Source: Streptomyces sp. NBC_01439 (GTDB lineage Bacteria > Actinomycetota > Actinomycetes > Streptomycetales > Streptomycetaceae). Taken from it: 64,000 bases of DNA. Under the pieces are notes generated by a model, which was not told the DNA's origin, searched no databases, and saw only the letters and a list, made by a program, of their open reading frames with translations. The stretch spans positions 8,977,001-9,041,000 of the forward strand of contig NZ_CP109487.1 of assembly GCF_036227605.1 (NCBI RefSeq). Reading direction: 5' to 3'. Positions 8,502 through 17,092 of the stretch are shown in pieces; within the stretch, counting starts at the first letter, position 1, and each line of letters starts with the position of its first letter. The position numbers and the translations under genes are program-made.

Positions 8502-9170
8502 ATGACCGGCCATACGAAATCCCCCCGGGAGCGGTACCGGCAGCAGGTGCGCGAGGAGGTCAAGGAGAAGGCCTGGCAGCAGATCGCCGGCTCCGGCGCC
8601 TCGGCGCTCTCCCTCAACGCGATCGCCAAGCAGATGGGCATGAGCGGACCGGCGCTGTACCGGTATTTCGCCAACCGCGACGAGCTGATCACCGAACTCA
8701 TCCGTGACGCCTACCGCAGCCTCGCCGACGCCTTTGTCGCCGCCGCCGGCGGGGGAGCGGGCCGGCCCGACCCCGCCGGGCTGGCGCAGGTGCTGCGCAC
8801 CTGGGCCCTCGCGGACCCGCACCGCTACTTCCTCGTATACGGCACCCCGGTGCCCGGCTACCACGCACCGCCGGACGTCACGGTGATCGCCTCGGAACTG
8901 ATGTCGGTCCTGCTGGACGCCTGCGTCGCAGCCCTACCGGCCGTGCACCCGGGCGCGGAGCCGGACGCCTTCGAGGAGCACCTCGACGCGCACCGCGCAT
9001 GGGCGGGCAGCCACCCGGACGCCCCGCCGTCGGCGCTGCACCTGGCCCTGACCTTCTGGAGCCGTCTGCACGGCGTGCTGTCCCTGGAACTGGCGGGCCA
9101 CTTCACCGGCATGGGCCTCGACCCGGCCCTGCTCTTCGCCGCCGAGGTCGACCGCCTCGTGACGCCCTGA
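8502..9170 (+). CDS. TetR-family transcriptional regulator, WHG type
   Basis: The 222-residue product has an N-terminal helix-turn-helix (residues 25-60, LSLNAIAKQMGMSGPALYRY). The C-terminal ligand domain ends with the WHG-like segment FWSRLHGVLSLELAGHF. TetR proteins usually repress their own and a neighbouring gene until a small molecule binds. The divergent oxidoreductase and the two inverted boxes between them fit this pattern. The ATG at 8502 follows GAGAGGCGG. Ligand cannot be predicted. Confidence 0.9.
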   Translation: MTGHTKSPRERYRQQVREEVKEKAWQQIAGSGASALSLNAIAKQMGMSGPALYRYFANRDELITELIRDAYRSLADAFVAAAGGGAGRPDPAGLAQVLRTWALADPHRYFLVYGTPVPGYHAPPDVTVIASELMSVLLDACVAALPAVHPGAEPDAFEEHLDAHRAWAGSHPDAPPSALHLALTFWSRLHGVLSLELAGHFTGMGLDPALLFAAEVDRLVTP

Positions 9171-9176
9171 GCCGCG

Positions 9177-9359
9177 TCAGATCCAGAAGAAGAACCGGTC
9201 GAGCGAACACCTAGCGTGGGAGCGGAGGTTCAGCACGCCGTCGTACTCCGCCCACAACAGGTGCTCGGGAACGGTGACGTAGCGGAGCCTGTCGAGGATG
9301 CCGCTGATACGTGCCAGATCGGTGGCGTCCAGCAGGTACTCGACCGCCGGTGGCCGTCG
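9177..9359 (-). pseudogene. Possible gene remnant (C-terminal fragment, no start)
   Basis: The minus strand here encodes about 60 residues that look like real protein, including ATDLARISGILDRLRYV and TVPEHLLWAEYDGVLN, ending RFFFWI. Codon use is GC3-rich as in coding DNA. No ATG, GTG or TTG start exists in this part of the frame. Farther upstream the frame only shadows the DUF4139 gene, which already ends normally at 9379. It therefore looks like the tail of a gene whose front was lost. I do not recognise the family. Confidence 0.4.
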
Positions 9360-9378
9360 GGCGCCGCCGCCGCTCCGC

Positions 9379-10944
9379 TCACAGGCCGGTGACCTTGGCG
9401 CTCGCCGACAGCTCGTAGACCAGCGTGACCGTCCGTCGGCCGCCCGGCGCGAGCGGGACGTCCCAGCGGGCGATGCCTTCGGCATCGACCGAGTCCGGGG
9501 CCGGCGCGCAGGCCTCCTTGCGCAGGCGCACCTCCACTGCAGAGACCTCGGAGACCGGGATCCGCTCCCGGACGACGACCACCCGTTCGCCGTGGTCCCC
9601 GGGGGCGGAGAACCGGGACAGGTGCAGCCGGACCGTGCGGGTGACCACCGTCCGCTGGCTGAAGCCGGCCGAGTCCCGGGACTCCTCGGCGGACCGGACC
9701 ACCCGGTGGTCGTCGCAGCTGCCGAAGGCCAGCTCGACCGGGGCGCCCGGGGCGGTGAAGTCCAGCGTGCCGCGGCCGCTGAACCCGCTGCCGCGGACCA
9801 GGTCCACGGGACCGGCCAGCAGCGCGTGACCGGACCGGTTGTCGAAGGACACCACCCGGGTGACCAGCGGGGACAGCTCGGGCGAGCAGGCGTATTCGCT
9901 GCTGGCGGCCGTGCTGAAGGCGGAGAGCGGCACCCGGTGGGCGCGGCCGTCCCCGCGTACGGAGACCGGTACGGGGGAGTGCAGCACCCGCGCCTCGCCC
10001 CCGTCGTCCACCCCGGGCAGGCCGAGCACCCGGGCCGCCGGACCGAGGTCCCCGATCTCCTCCTCGCGCAGTTCGACGTCGACCGTGCGGCGCTCCGCCG
10101 GCGTGCGCTCACCCAGCGTGAGGCGGTCCTCGCCCAGCCGGGGCGGCTCGGTGGCCAGCGCCGACCGGGCCGTCGACAGGGTCAGGCGCACGTCGGACCA
10201 GTCCTCGCCGGTGCGCTGCCAGACCATCGCGTCGGACTCCAGCGTCAGCGCGTCCCCGTCCAGGACGGCCCGGTAGGCGGGCCGCCACAGCGCGCACGGG
10301 GTGAGGTGGCCCAGGCGCAGCCGGACCGGACCGGCGGCCGCGCTGTCCACGGTCAGCTCGATGTGACCGACCAGTTCGGCGGGCTCGGTCTCGGAGCGTT
10401 CCATGGCCTGCCGGGTCTCCCCGAGTTCGACGGCGAGGGCGGCCAACCGGGCGTCCACGGAACGCAGTCGCTCACCGTACGCATCGCGCTCGCCGTCCAC
10501 CCGGTCCATCTCGCGGGCCCAGCGGGGCCCGTCGGTCTCCCCGGAGCCGGCGCCCTCGCCGATCTCCCGCAGCAGATCGGCGGCGAGGCGGCCGAGCACG
10601 TCGAGCCGGCCGTGCAGCCGGTCGCGCCGCTGCCCCAGGGCGAGTTGCTCCTCCTCGAGGGCGTGCACGCGAGTGCGCAGGGCGGAGTCCTCGTCGGCGG
10701 ACGGCAGCGGTCCGCGCGGCTCCCAGCTGCGGACGATCCGTACGTCGAGCACGGTGGCCCGGTGTTCGGCGGCCAGCTCTGCGTGCAGGGTGCGGTCGAC
10801 GGCCAGCGCGCTGACCGGACCGAGCCGCAGCCGCTGGACCCCCGCCTCCAGGTCCAGTACGGCGGCGCGTTCGACGTGGGCGCGGTCCTCCAGGCAGGTG
10901 ACGGCGGTGACGGGAAGGGCGATCGGCTTCGGGGCCGTGGACAT
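9379..10944 (-). CDS. DUF4139 (MuiA-like) protein, second gene of pair
   Basis: The 521-residue product matches the mucoidy-inhibitor MuiA-like family. The DUF4140-type N-terminus covers residues 1-100. A helical, probably coiled-coil segment follows (about 100-190, rich in Arg, Glu and Leu heptads). The DUF4139 beta-rich domain runs to the end, with CALWRPAYRAVLDGDALTLE, WQRTGEDWSDVRLTLSTA and the closing VTLVYELSASAKVTGL. No signal peptide is visible. The ATG at 10944 has AGGAG 12 bases upstream, inside the end of the preceding gene, and the intergenic gap is 8 bp, so the two genes form an operon. Function of the family is essentially unknown. Confidence 0.85.
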   Translation of the reverse strand: MSTAPKPIALPVTAVTCLEDRAHVERAAVLDLEAGVQRLRLGPVSALAVDRTLHAELAAEHRATVLDVRIVRSWEPRGPLPSADEDSALRTRVHALEEEQLALGQRRDRLHGRLDVLGRLAADLLREIGEGAGSGETDGPRWAREMDRVDGERDAYGERLRSVDARLAALAVELGETRQAMERSETEPAELVGHIELTVDSAAAGPVRLRLGHLTPCALWRPAYRAVLDGDALTLESDAMVWQRTGEDWSDVRLTLSTARSALATEPPRLGEDRLTLGERTPAERRTVDVELREEEIGDLGPAARVLGLPGVDDGGEARVLHSPVPVSVRGDGRAHRVPLSAFSTAASSEYACSPELSPLVTRVVSFDNRSGHALLAGPVDLVRGSGFSGRGTLDFTAPGAPVELAFGSCDDHRVVRSAEESRDSAGFSQRTVVTRTVRLHLSRFSAPGDHGERVVVVRERIPVSEVSAVEVRLRKEACAPAPDSVDAEGIARWDVPLAPGGRRTVTLVYELSASAKVTGL

Positions 10945-10952
10945 GATGGGTG

Positions 10953-13073
10953 TCAGCTCCTGCGGTTGCCGCCGACCAGGGCCTTGCCGGCCGGGATGCG
11001 GATCTCGTAGCCGCCGTCGAGGGCGGTGGTCCCCCCGGCGGGCAGGTCCACCCGCCAGATGCGGGTGCCCGGGGCGTGGTGTTCCGGCCCGGCGCCGTCC
11101 TCGGGCGTCGTCCAGCCGGCGCGTTCCTCGATCCGGACATCCGGATCGGAGGTGACGGGCACCCGCTCGTGGACCTCGACGGTGACGGGTCCGGCGAGCC
11201 GGTTGGCCAGTTCCACGTGGACCTGGTGGTCGAGCACCGTGATGTTGTTGCGCAGGCCCGCGGTCGACTCGCGCAGGTTCGTACGACGGGTGACCCGGAC
11301 GCCCTCGGCGGGTCCGAGCCCCACCCGGCGCACCCCACCGGGTGCGAGCGTGGGCAGGGCGGCGGTCAGTAGGAAGTCCTCACCCATGGTGACCTCCACC
11401 GGGCCGGCCAGCAGTGCCTGGTCGGTGGCGTTGGAGAGCACCAGCGTCGCGTACACGGTCTGCTCCACGGACGGCACGCAGACGTACTCGGTGCGCAGAC
11501 CGACCGGGATCTCCCCGACGGTGACGGTGTGCCAGGTGCCGTCCGACGGAATGTCGGCCCGGGCGGCGGCGTCGAAGCGGTGGTCGAAGGAACCCGCCGA
11601 TTCCCGGGGCCGCACGGCGTGTCCGGGCAGCGGCAGCCCGTCCACCCGCTCGGCGAGGCGGCGGTGCTTCGCCGCCACCGGGTCGGCGGGGGAGTCGGCG
11701 AACAGCCGGCCCCGGCGACCACCCTGCTCGTCGGGGCCGCACAGGACGAGCGCGGCGTAGTCGAGCTCGGCGCCGCTCGGCTGCGGCGGACCGGCCACCG
11801 GCTGCGGAGCCGGCGCGGGCGCAGGCGGAGCCGCCCGGCCGGGAGCAGCAGGAGCCGCGGGAGCGGGGGCCCCGCCGAAGGCCGCGCCGCCGCCCCGCGG
11901 CCTGCCGGCCGGCCGCGGGCGGGCCGGCTGGGCGAGGGCGGGCATCGCGCCGGCGACGTCCCGGGAGGCGTCGAACGCGCCGCCGGGCACCGGGAGGGCG
12001 CCGTACGCCTGTGGCGCGGGCGCGGCCGCGGCTGCCGGGGCGGGTGGCGGCGGAGGGGGCGGAGGGGGCGGCGGTACGGGACCGGCCGCGGAGCCGACCC
12101 GGACGGCCGGCGGCAGCACGGTCGGGGCCGGGCGGCGGGCGCCGGCCGCCTCGTAGCCGGCGAACAGGTCGGAGAGGCCCACCGGAGGCTCGCGCCAGCC
12201 GGACGGCGCCAGGGCGGGCTGCCGGCGCCCGATCCGGACCGAACGGAGCTTCGGCAGGTCGGTGCGGCGCCGGAGGTCGGCGGTGGCCAGGGCGATGTGC
12301 ACACCGGTCCAGTCCTCGCCGGTGCGCTGGGCGACCGAGGCGCGCAGCACCAGCCGGCCGTCGCCGTCGCCCTGACGGTGCGTGAGCCGGTACGCCGGTA
12401 CCCAGACGGCTCCCGGAACCCCGTACTCCAACTCCAGCTCGACCTCCCCGTCGGCGCCCTCCGCGTCCGCCGCGGCGTCGAGGGTCAGGAGCGCGGAGAC
12501 CGTGGTCTCCACGTGCGCCTGCGGAGCGTCGGTGGAGGCGCGGGCGAGCCGGTCCGCGGCGACACCGAGTTCGTGCCCGGCGAGACGCAGCGCGTCCTCC
12601 AGCTCGACGAGGCGGGCGTGCAGCCGCGTCAGCCGCTCCTCGGCGAAGTCGGCGAGCTCCAGCCACGCGTCGACCGGGGTGCGGCGGTGCGGCGCCTCGG
12701 GGTCGGGAGCCGGGGGCACCGGCCGCAGGGCCCTGACCTCGTCGATCAGCACCCGTTGCCGGTCCCGGCGGCCCTGCGCCGCAGCGTACGCGTCGCGCAG
12801 CCGCTCGACCTCGCGCCGCAGGGCATCGGGCGCGCCGGTGGTGCGCGGTTCGGCCCCGACCTCCACCCGGGCCTCGGTCACGCGGACCCCGGGGGCACCC
12901 AGCACGTTCGCCCGGAGCGACCCCGGGTCCAGCGAGCGGGGCAGCCCCGTCACGCGCACCCGTCCGTCCGCCGGCAGGCTGCCCCGGACCAGCCGGCGGC
13001 AGACCGCGCCCTGCGCGTACACCACGACCGAATCGAGCGTCGAATTCCACCGTCGTACCGTCTGCGCCGTCAT
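10953..13073 (-). CDS. DUF4139 (MuiA-like) protein with proline-rich linker, first gene of pair
   Basis: This is a 706-residue paralogue of the next gene. The N-terminal DUF4140 region opens TLDSVVVYAQGAVCRRLVRG. A long helical segment lies near residues 90-190. The first part of DUF4139 includes WVPAYRLTHRQGDGDGRLVL and QRTGEDWTGVHIALATADL. Residues about 320-430 are a low-complexity Pro/Ala/Gly linker with an uninterrupted proline run. The remaining DUF4139 region follows. The ATG at 13073 is chosen for GGAG upstream; the frame continues 20 residues farther without a ribosome site. It is divergent from the yjbR-like gene. The linker makes it much longer than its partner. Confidence 0.85.
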   Translation of the reverse strand: MTAQTVRRWNSTLDSVVVYAQGAVCRRLVRGSLPADGRVRVTGLPRSLDPGSLRANVLGAPGVRVTEARVEVGAEPRTTGAPDALRREVERLRDAYAAAQGRRDRQRVLIDEVRALRPVPPAPDPEAPHRRTPVDAWLELADFAEERLTRLHARLVELEDALRLAGHELGVAADRLARASTDAPQAHVETTVSALLTLDAAADAEGADGEVELELEYGVPGAVWVPAYRLTHRQGDGDGRLVLRASVAQRTGEDWTGVHIALATADLRRRTDLPKLRSVRIGRRQPALAPSGWREPPVGLSDLFAGYEAAGARRPAPTVLPPAVRVGSAAGPVPPPPPPPPPPPAPAAAAAPAPQAYGALPVPGGAFDASRDVAGAMPALAQPARPRPAGRPRGGGAAFGGAPAPAAPAAPGRAAPPAPAPAPQPVAGPPQPSGAELDYAALVLCGPDEQGGRRGRLFADSPADPVAAKHRRLAERVDGLPLPGHAVRPRESAGSFDHRFDAAARADIPSDGTWHTVTVGEIPVGLRTEYVCVPSVEQTVYATLVLSNATDQALLAGPVEVTMGEDFLLTAALPTLAPGGVRRVGLGPAEGVRVTRRTNLRESTAGLRNNITVLDHQVHVELANRLAGPVTVEVHERVPVTSDPDVRIEERAGWTTPEDGAGPEHHAPGTRIWRVDLPAGGTTALDGGYEIRIPAGKALVGGNRRS

Positions 13074-13177
13074 GTGCTCCGCCCCCCGATGCGTCCGTGC
13101 CGGTCGAAGCCTACGCCCGAGCGGTCCGCGCATCCGTGCCGAGCCCCGATGTCAGTGGCCTGTCGTACGGTCAGGGT

Positions 13178-13537
13178 GTGTGCACGTCCGACGAAGTCCG
13201 TGAAATCGCCCTCGCCCTCCCGGAGACGACCGAGAAGGAAGCCTGGGCCATGCCCACCTTCCGGGTCGCCGGGAAGATGTTCCTGACGCTGCCCGACGAC
13301 GAGACGTCACTGGCCGTCCGCTGCCCCAAGGAAGAACGCGACGAGCTCGTCCGCGCCGAGCCCGAGAAGTTCTGGGTCGCGGACCACGAGGCGTCCTTCG
13401 CCTGGGTACGGGCGCGCCTGGCGGCCCTCGACGACACGGACGAGCTGCGCGCCATCGTCGTGGACTCCTGGCGCCAGGCCGCTCCGCCCGGCCTGCTCAA
13501 GGACCACCCCGACCTCGGGCCCCCGGGACCGGCCTGA
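13178..13537 (+). CDS. MmcQ/YjbR-family protein
   Basis: The 119-residue product has the usual length and motifs of the YjbR (CyaY-like fold) family: VREIALALPETTEKEAWAMP, TFRVAGKMFLTLPDD and the C-terminal DSWRQAAPPGLL. The family has a double-wing DNA-binding-like fold but no proven role. The GTG at 13178 gives the family-typical N-terminus; the ATG-type extension upstream overlaps the divergent operon's leader and is unlikely. It is divergent from the DUF4139 operon. Confidence 0.82.
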   Translation: MCTSDEVREIALALPETTEKEAWAMPTFRVAGKMFLTLPDDETSLAVRCPKEERDELVRAEPEKFWVADHEASFAWVRARLAALDDTDELRAIVVDSWRQAAPPGLLKDHPDLGPPGPA

Positions 13538-13554
13538 GGCCCGGGGCGGGGCCG

Positions 13555-13590
13555 CCGCCGGCCCGTACGGGTCCGCCGGCCCGTACGGGC
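13555..13590. repeat. Tandem 18-bp repeat, each with a CCCGTACGGG palindrome
   Basis: Bases 13555-13572 and 13573-13590 are two adjacent copies of CCGCCGGCCCGTACGGG plus one variable base. Each unit carries the perfect 10-bp palindrome CCCGTACGGG. They lie between the yjbR-like stop and the start of the SpoIIE phosphatase gene. They could be a double operator or part of a terminator. Confidence 0.6.
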
Positions 13591-13645
13591 TCGCCGGGAC
13601 GGGCGGGTACCGACGGGAGGGGGGATATGGAGAGACCATGGTCAG

Positions 13646-15823
13646 GTGCGAAACGTTCCGGGGCGTGATCAGCAAGCCGACCAGCGTGCGCTGAGAGAGG
13701 CACTGGTCAGGGCCTGTGCCGACGCGGGAGCGTCCATCGGCATGCTCTACCTGCCCGACCCCGACCCCACCCGGCGCGTACTGCACCTGACATTGGTCTC
13801 CGGACTTTCCCGCGAGTTCGCGGGCCCGTGGTCGCGGGTCGCCCTGGACGATCCCATTCCGGTGGCCGACGCGGTCCGTGAAGGCCGGCTCGTCTGGCTC
13901 GGCGGCCAGGAGGACACGGCCCGCCGCTATCCGCGCCTCGGTCTCGTCCTCCCGTACGACTTCGCGCTCGCCGCCACCCCTCTGACCGGGGAAGCCGCCG
14001 GGCGGGCCGCCGAGCCCACCGGGGCCGGCCTGGTGTTCCTGTGGCCGGGCTCGCACGGGCCCGACCTCGACGAGCGGGAACTCAAGGCCCTGGAATCGGC
14101 CCGAGGCCTGCTGGCGCGCATCCTGCTGCGAGCCGCCGGCGACGGCCTGCCACTGCGGCCGCCACCGCGTCCGATCGTCCTGCGACCGCTCCCCTCACCC
14201 ACGCCGGGCCCGGCCGAGGCGGCGGCCACCATGGCCTTCGTCCGGCGCCTCCCCGGGGGCAACTGCGCGCTCGACCTGAACGGCACCATCACCTTCATCA
14301 CCCAGGAGGCGGCCGACCTGCTCGGCGCGCCCGTTTCCGGGCTGCTCGGGGCCCTGCCCTGGGAGGCCCTTCCCTGGATGGACGCCCCCGCCATCGAGAA
14401 CCACTACCGGGCCACCGCGATGAGCCGGCTGCCCCGGAGCTTCACCGCCGGACGCCCCACCGGACAGCAGCTGTGCTTCGACCTCTACCCGGACAACACG
14501 GGCATCAGCGTCCGCATCACCCCGGTCGGCTACCGGGCCGGCTCACCGGTCCCCCTGCCGCCCGCGGACCCCGAGCAGGCTGCACCGAGCCGGGCCACCG
14601 CGCTCTACCCGCTCATGATGCTGGCCGTCACCCTCACCGAGGCCGCGCACGCGCAGGACGTCGTGGAGAAGGCCGCGGACCAGATCGTTCCCTCCCTGGG
14701 AGCCCACGCCCTGGCCCTGCTGGCCGAACAGGACGGGCGGGTGCGGATCGTCGGCCACCGCGGGTACTCCGCCGATCACCTGGCGGAGCTCGATGGCACC
14801 CCCGTCTCGGCCGACACCGCCATCACCCACATCCTGCACACCTCCACCCCGCTGTTCTTCGGCGACGTGGGCGAGCTCCTGGCCGCCCACCCCGACGCGG
14901 TGGTCGAGGAGGGCATGGCCGCCTGGGCGTTCCTGCCCCTGATCGCCTCCAACCGCCCCATCGGCTCCCTCGTCCTCGCCTATGCACACCCCCGCGTCTT
15001 CGCCCCCGGCGAGCGCGCCGTCCTGACCTCGATCGCCGGGCTCATCGCGCAGGCCCTGGACCGCGCCCGCCTCTACGACGCCACCCACCAGCTGGCCCGC
15101 AGCCTGCAGACCGGCCTCCTGCCCCACACCCTGCCCCGCGTCCCCCGTCTCGACGTGGCCGCCCGGTACCTGCCCGCCGCACACGGCCTCGACATCGGTG
15201 GCGACTTCTACGACCTCATCCGCATCGACGACACCACCGTCGCGGCTGCCATCGGCGACGTACAGGGCCACAACGTGAATGCCGCCGCCCTCATGGGCCA
15301 GGTCCGCACCGCCGTCCACGCGGGCGCCGGCGCGCCACCGGAGGAGGTCCTCGCCCGCACCAACCGGCTCCTGACCGACCTCGAACCCGGACTGTTCACC
15401 AGCTGCCTGTACGCCCACATCGACCTCGTCGGCCATACCGTCCGCCTGGCCTCCGCCGGCCACCCGCCACCCCTGCTGCGCCACCCCGGCGGGACGACCG
15501 AGATGCTGGAGCCGCCGGCCGGCCTCCTCCTGGGCATCGAGCCCGGGGCCTCGTACACGGCCGTCGAGATCCCCTTCAGCCCCGGAACCCTCCTCGCCCT
15601 CTACACCGACGGGCTCGTCGAGGCCCCCGGCCGGGACATCGAGGACGCCATCGGCGCGGTCGCGGGCCTGATCGCAGACGCACCCGAGCACCACCCGCTC
15701 GATGACCTGGCGGACGAACTCATCGAGCACGCCCACCGCGACGGCCCCCGCCCCGACGACATCGCCCTCCTACTGCTGCGCACCGAGGGCCGGGTCCCCT
15801 CCACGGGCGCGCACCGCACCTGA
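13646..15823 (+). CDS. GAF/PAS/SpoIIE-type serine phosphatase (RsbU-like)
   Basis: The 725-residue phosphatase has an N-terminal GAF-like domain (residues 10-165), a PAS-like domain (about 190-290), a second GAF domain (about 320-470) and a C-terminal PP2C/SpoIIE domain (about 490-715). Metal-binding aspartates are visible in GGDFYDL, GDVQGHN, YTDGLVE and PDDIALL. Such enzymes dephosphorylate anti-sigma antagonists (STAS proteins) and so release sigma factors. The GTG at 13646 starts the domain cleanly. No cognate STAS or ATPase gene is adjacent, so its partner is probably elsewhere, perhaps at 32-34 kb. Confidence 0.9.
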   Translation: MRNVPGRDQQADQRALREALVRACADAGASIGMLYLPDPDPTRRVLHLTLVSGLSREFAGPWSRVALDDPIPVADAVREGRLVWLGGQEDTARRYPRLGLVLPYDFALAATPLTGEAAGRAAEPTGAGLVFLWPGSHGPDLDERELKALESARGLLARILLRAAGDGLPLRPPPRPIVLRPLPSPTPGPAEAAATMAFVRRLPGGNCALDLNGTITFITQEAADLLGAPVSGLLGALPWEALPWMDAPAIENHYRATAMSRLPRSFTAGRPTGQQLCFDLYPDNTGISVRITPVGYRAGSPVPLPPADPEQAAPSRATALYPLMMLAVTLTEAAHAQDVVEKAADQIVPSLGAHALALLAEQDGRVRIVGHRGYSADHLAELDGTPVSADTAITHILHTSTPLFFGDVGELLAAHPDAVVEEGMAAWAFLPLIASNRPIGSLVLAYAHPRVFAPGERAVLTSIAGLIAQALDRARLYDATHQLARSLQTGLLPHTLPRVPRLDVAARYLPAAHGLDIGGDFYDLIRIDDTTVAAAIGDVQGHNVNAAALMGQVRTAVHAGAGAPPEEVLARTNRLLTDLEPGLFTSCLYAHIDLVGHTVRLASAGHPPPLLRHPGGTTEMLEPPAGLLLGIEPGASYTAVEIPFSPGTLLALYTDGLVEAPGRDIEDAIGAVAGLIADAPEHHPLDDLADELIEHAHRDGPRPDDIALLLLRTEGRVPSTGAHRT

Positions 15824-15894
15824 ACCGTCCCCGAGCACGCCCGGGGGCTGCCCGGGACGACGGCGTCCGGCGGTCCGCGCTCAGCGGTCCGCGC

Positions 15895-16908
15895 TCAACG
15901 GTCCGTGCCCAGGCGGACCAGCATCTTGCCGGTGTTGGCACCGGCCAGTACCCCGAGCAAGGCGTCGGCCGCCCGCTCGATCCCGTCGGCGACGGTCTCC
16001 TCCGTACGCAGGGTCCCGTCGGCCAGCCAGCCGGCCGCCTTGCCGATCCACTCGGGGAACAGGTGGAAGTGGTGGGAGACCAGCATTCCCCGCAGGGTCA
16101 CTTCGTGGGCTGCGGCCCGGAAGAGGTTGTCGGGACCCGGCGCCGGCCGCAGGGCGTTGTAGCTGCTGATCGCACCGACCATGGCGATCCGCCCACCGGG
16201 ACGGATCGCGCCGATGGCGGCCTGGAGGTGGTCGCCGCCGACGGCGTCCAGGTAGACGTCGATGCCCTCGGGGGCGGCCTCCGCGAGCTGGCCGGGGAGA
16301 TCCCCCCGGCGGTGGTCGAGAGCCGCGTCGTAGCCGAACACGTCCAGCAGCTTCTTGGTCTTGTCCGGACCGCCGGCCGAGCCGATGACCCGGGACGCGC
16401 CCAACTGGCGTGCCAGCTGCCCGGCGATGCTGCCCACCGCCCCGGCCGCTGCGGAGACGAGGACGACATCGCCCTCCTTGACCGGCGCGGTCCGGGTCAG
16501 CGCGGTGTACGCGGTCAGGCCCGTGGCGCCGAGCGCCCCGAGGTAGGCGGTCGGCGGGGCGATCGAGGTGTCGACGACGGTGGCGGCACCGGCGTCCAAG
16601 ACCGCGTACTCCCGCCAGCCGAGGAAGTGCGAGACGGTCGCCCCGACCGGAACGGACGCGGCACGGGAGGCGACCACCTCGCCGATCGCGCTGCCTTCGA
16701 GGGCGGCGCCGAGGGCGAACGGCGGCATGTAGGAGGGAACGTCGTCCATCCGGCCCCGCATGTACGGGTCCACCGACATCCATGTGTTGCGCACCAGGAT
16801 CTGGTCCTCGCCGAGCTCCGGCAGCGGGACGGCAACGAGCTCGAAGTCCTCGGGCTTCGGGGTACCGGTGGGGCGGGAGGCGAGGTGGACCTCACGGGAA
16901 ACGGTCAT
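15895..16908 (-). CDS. NADP-dependent MDR oxidoreductase (leukotriene B4 dehydrogenase/CurA type)
   Basis: The 337-residue product opens like the MDR prostaglandin/leukotriene reductase branch (SREVHLASRPTGTPKPEDFE) and has WMSVDPYMRGRM. The nucleotide-binding loop is SAAAGAVGSIAGQLA (about residues 155-170). These NADPH enzymes reduce enone double bonds; the substrate here is unknown. The ATG at 16908 follows AAGGAAG. It is divergent from the AfsR-like gene, and the heptamer array at 16976-17015 lies between the two starts, so it could be under the control of that regulator. Confidence 0.88.
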   Translation of the reverse strand: MTVSREVHLASRPTGTPKPEDFELVAVPLPELGEDQILVRNTWMSVDPYMRGRMDDVPSYMPPFALGAALEGSAIGEVVASRAASVPVGATVSHFLGWREYAVLDAGAATVVDTSIAPPTAYLGALGATGLTAYTALTRTAPVKEGDVVLVSAAAGAVGSIAGQLARQLGASRVIGSAGGPDKTKKLLDVFGYDAALDHRRGDLPGQLAEAAPEGIDVYLDAVGGDHLQAAIGAIRPGGRIAMVGAISSYNALRPAPGPDNLFRAAAHEVTLRGMLVSHHFHLFPEWIGKAAGWLADGTLRTEETVADGIERAADALLGVLAGANTGKMLVRLGTDR

Positions 16909-16975
16909 GGCGTCTTCCTTCGGTGTGGACGGGGACCGCTCGGTCGCGGTCACAGGAACACCCTGCAAGGGGCGA

Positions 16976-17015
16976 CGCACGGGCCACGCACGGGCGGCGC
17001 ACGGTCCGCGCACGC
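16976..17015 (+). promoter_or_regulatory. Four heptamer direct repeats at 11-bp spacing (SARP-box-like)
   Basis: CGCACGG begins at 16976, 16987 and 16998, and CGCACGC begins at 17009. The period is exactly 11 bp with 4-bp spacers. SARP activators of the ActII-ORF4/AfsR type bind heptameric direct repeats one helical turn apart. The array is in the divergent region 78-117 bp upstream of the AfsR-type gene. Confidence 0.6.
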
Positions 17016-17092
17016 GCTGTGGACCTGCGGGGTCCGGAGACCACCGGCGCTCTGCTCACGGCCTGTTGACGAGGAAGAAGTAACGTTGCGGC

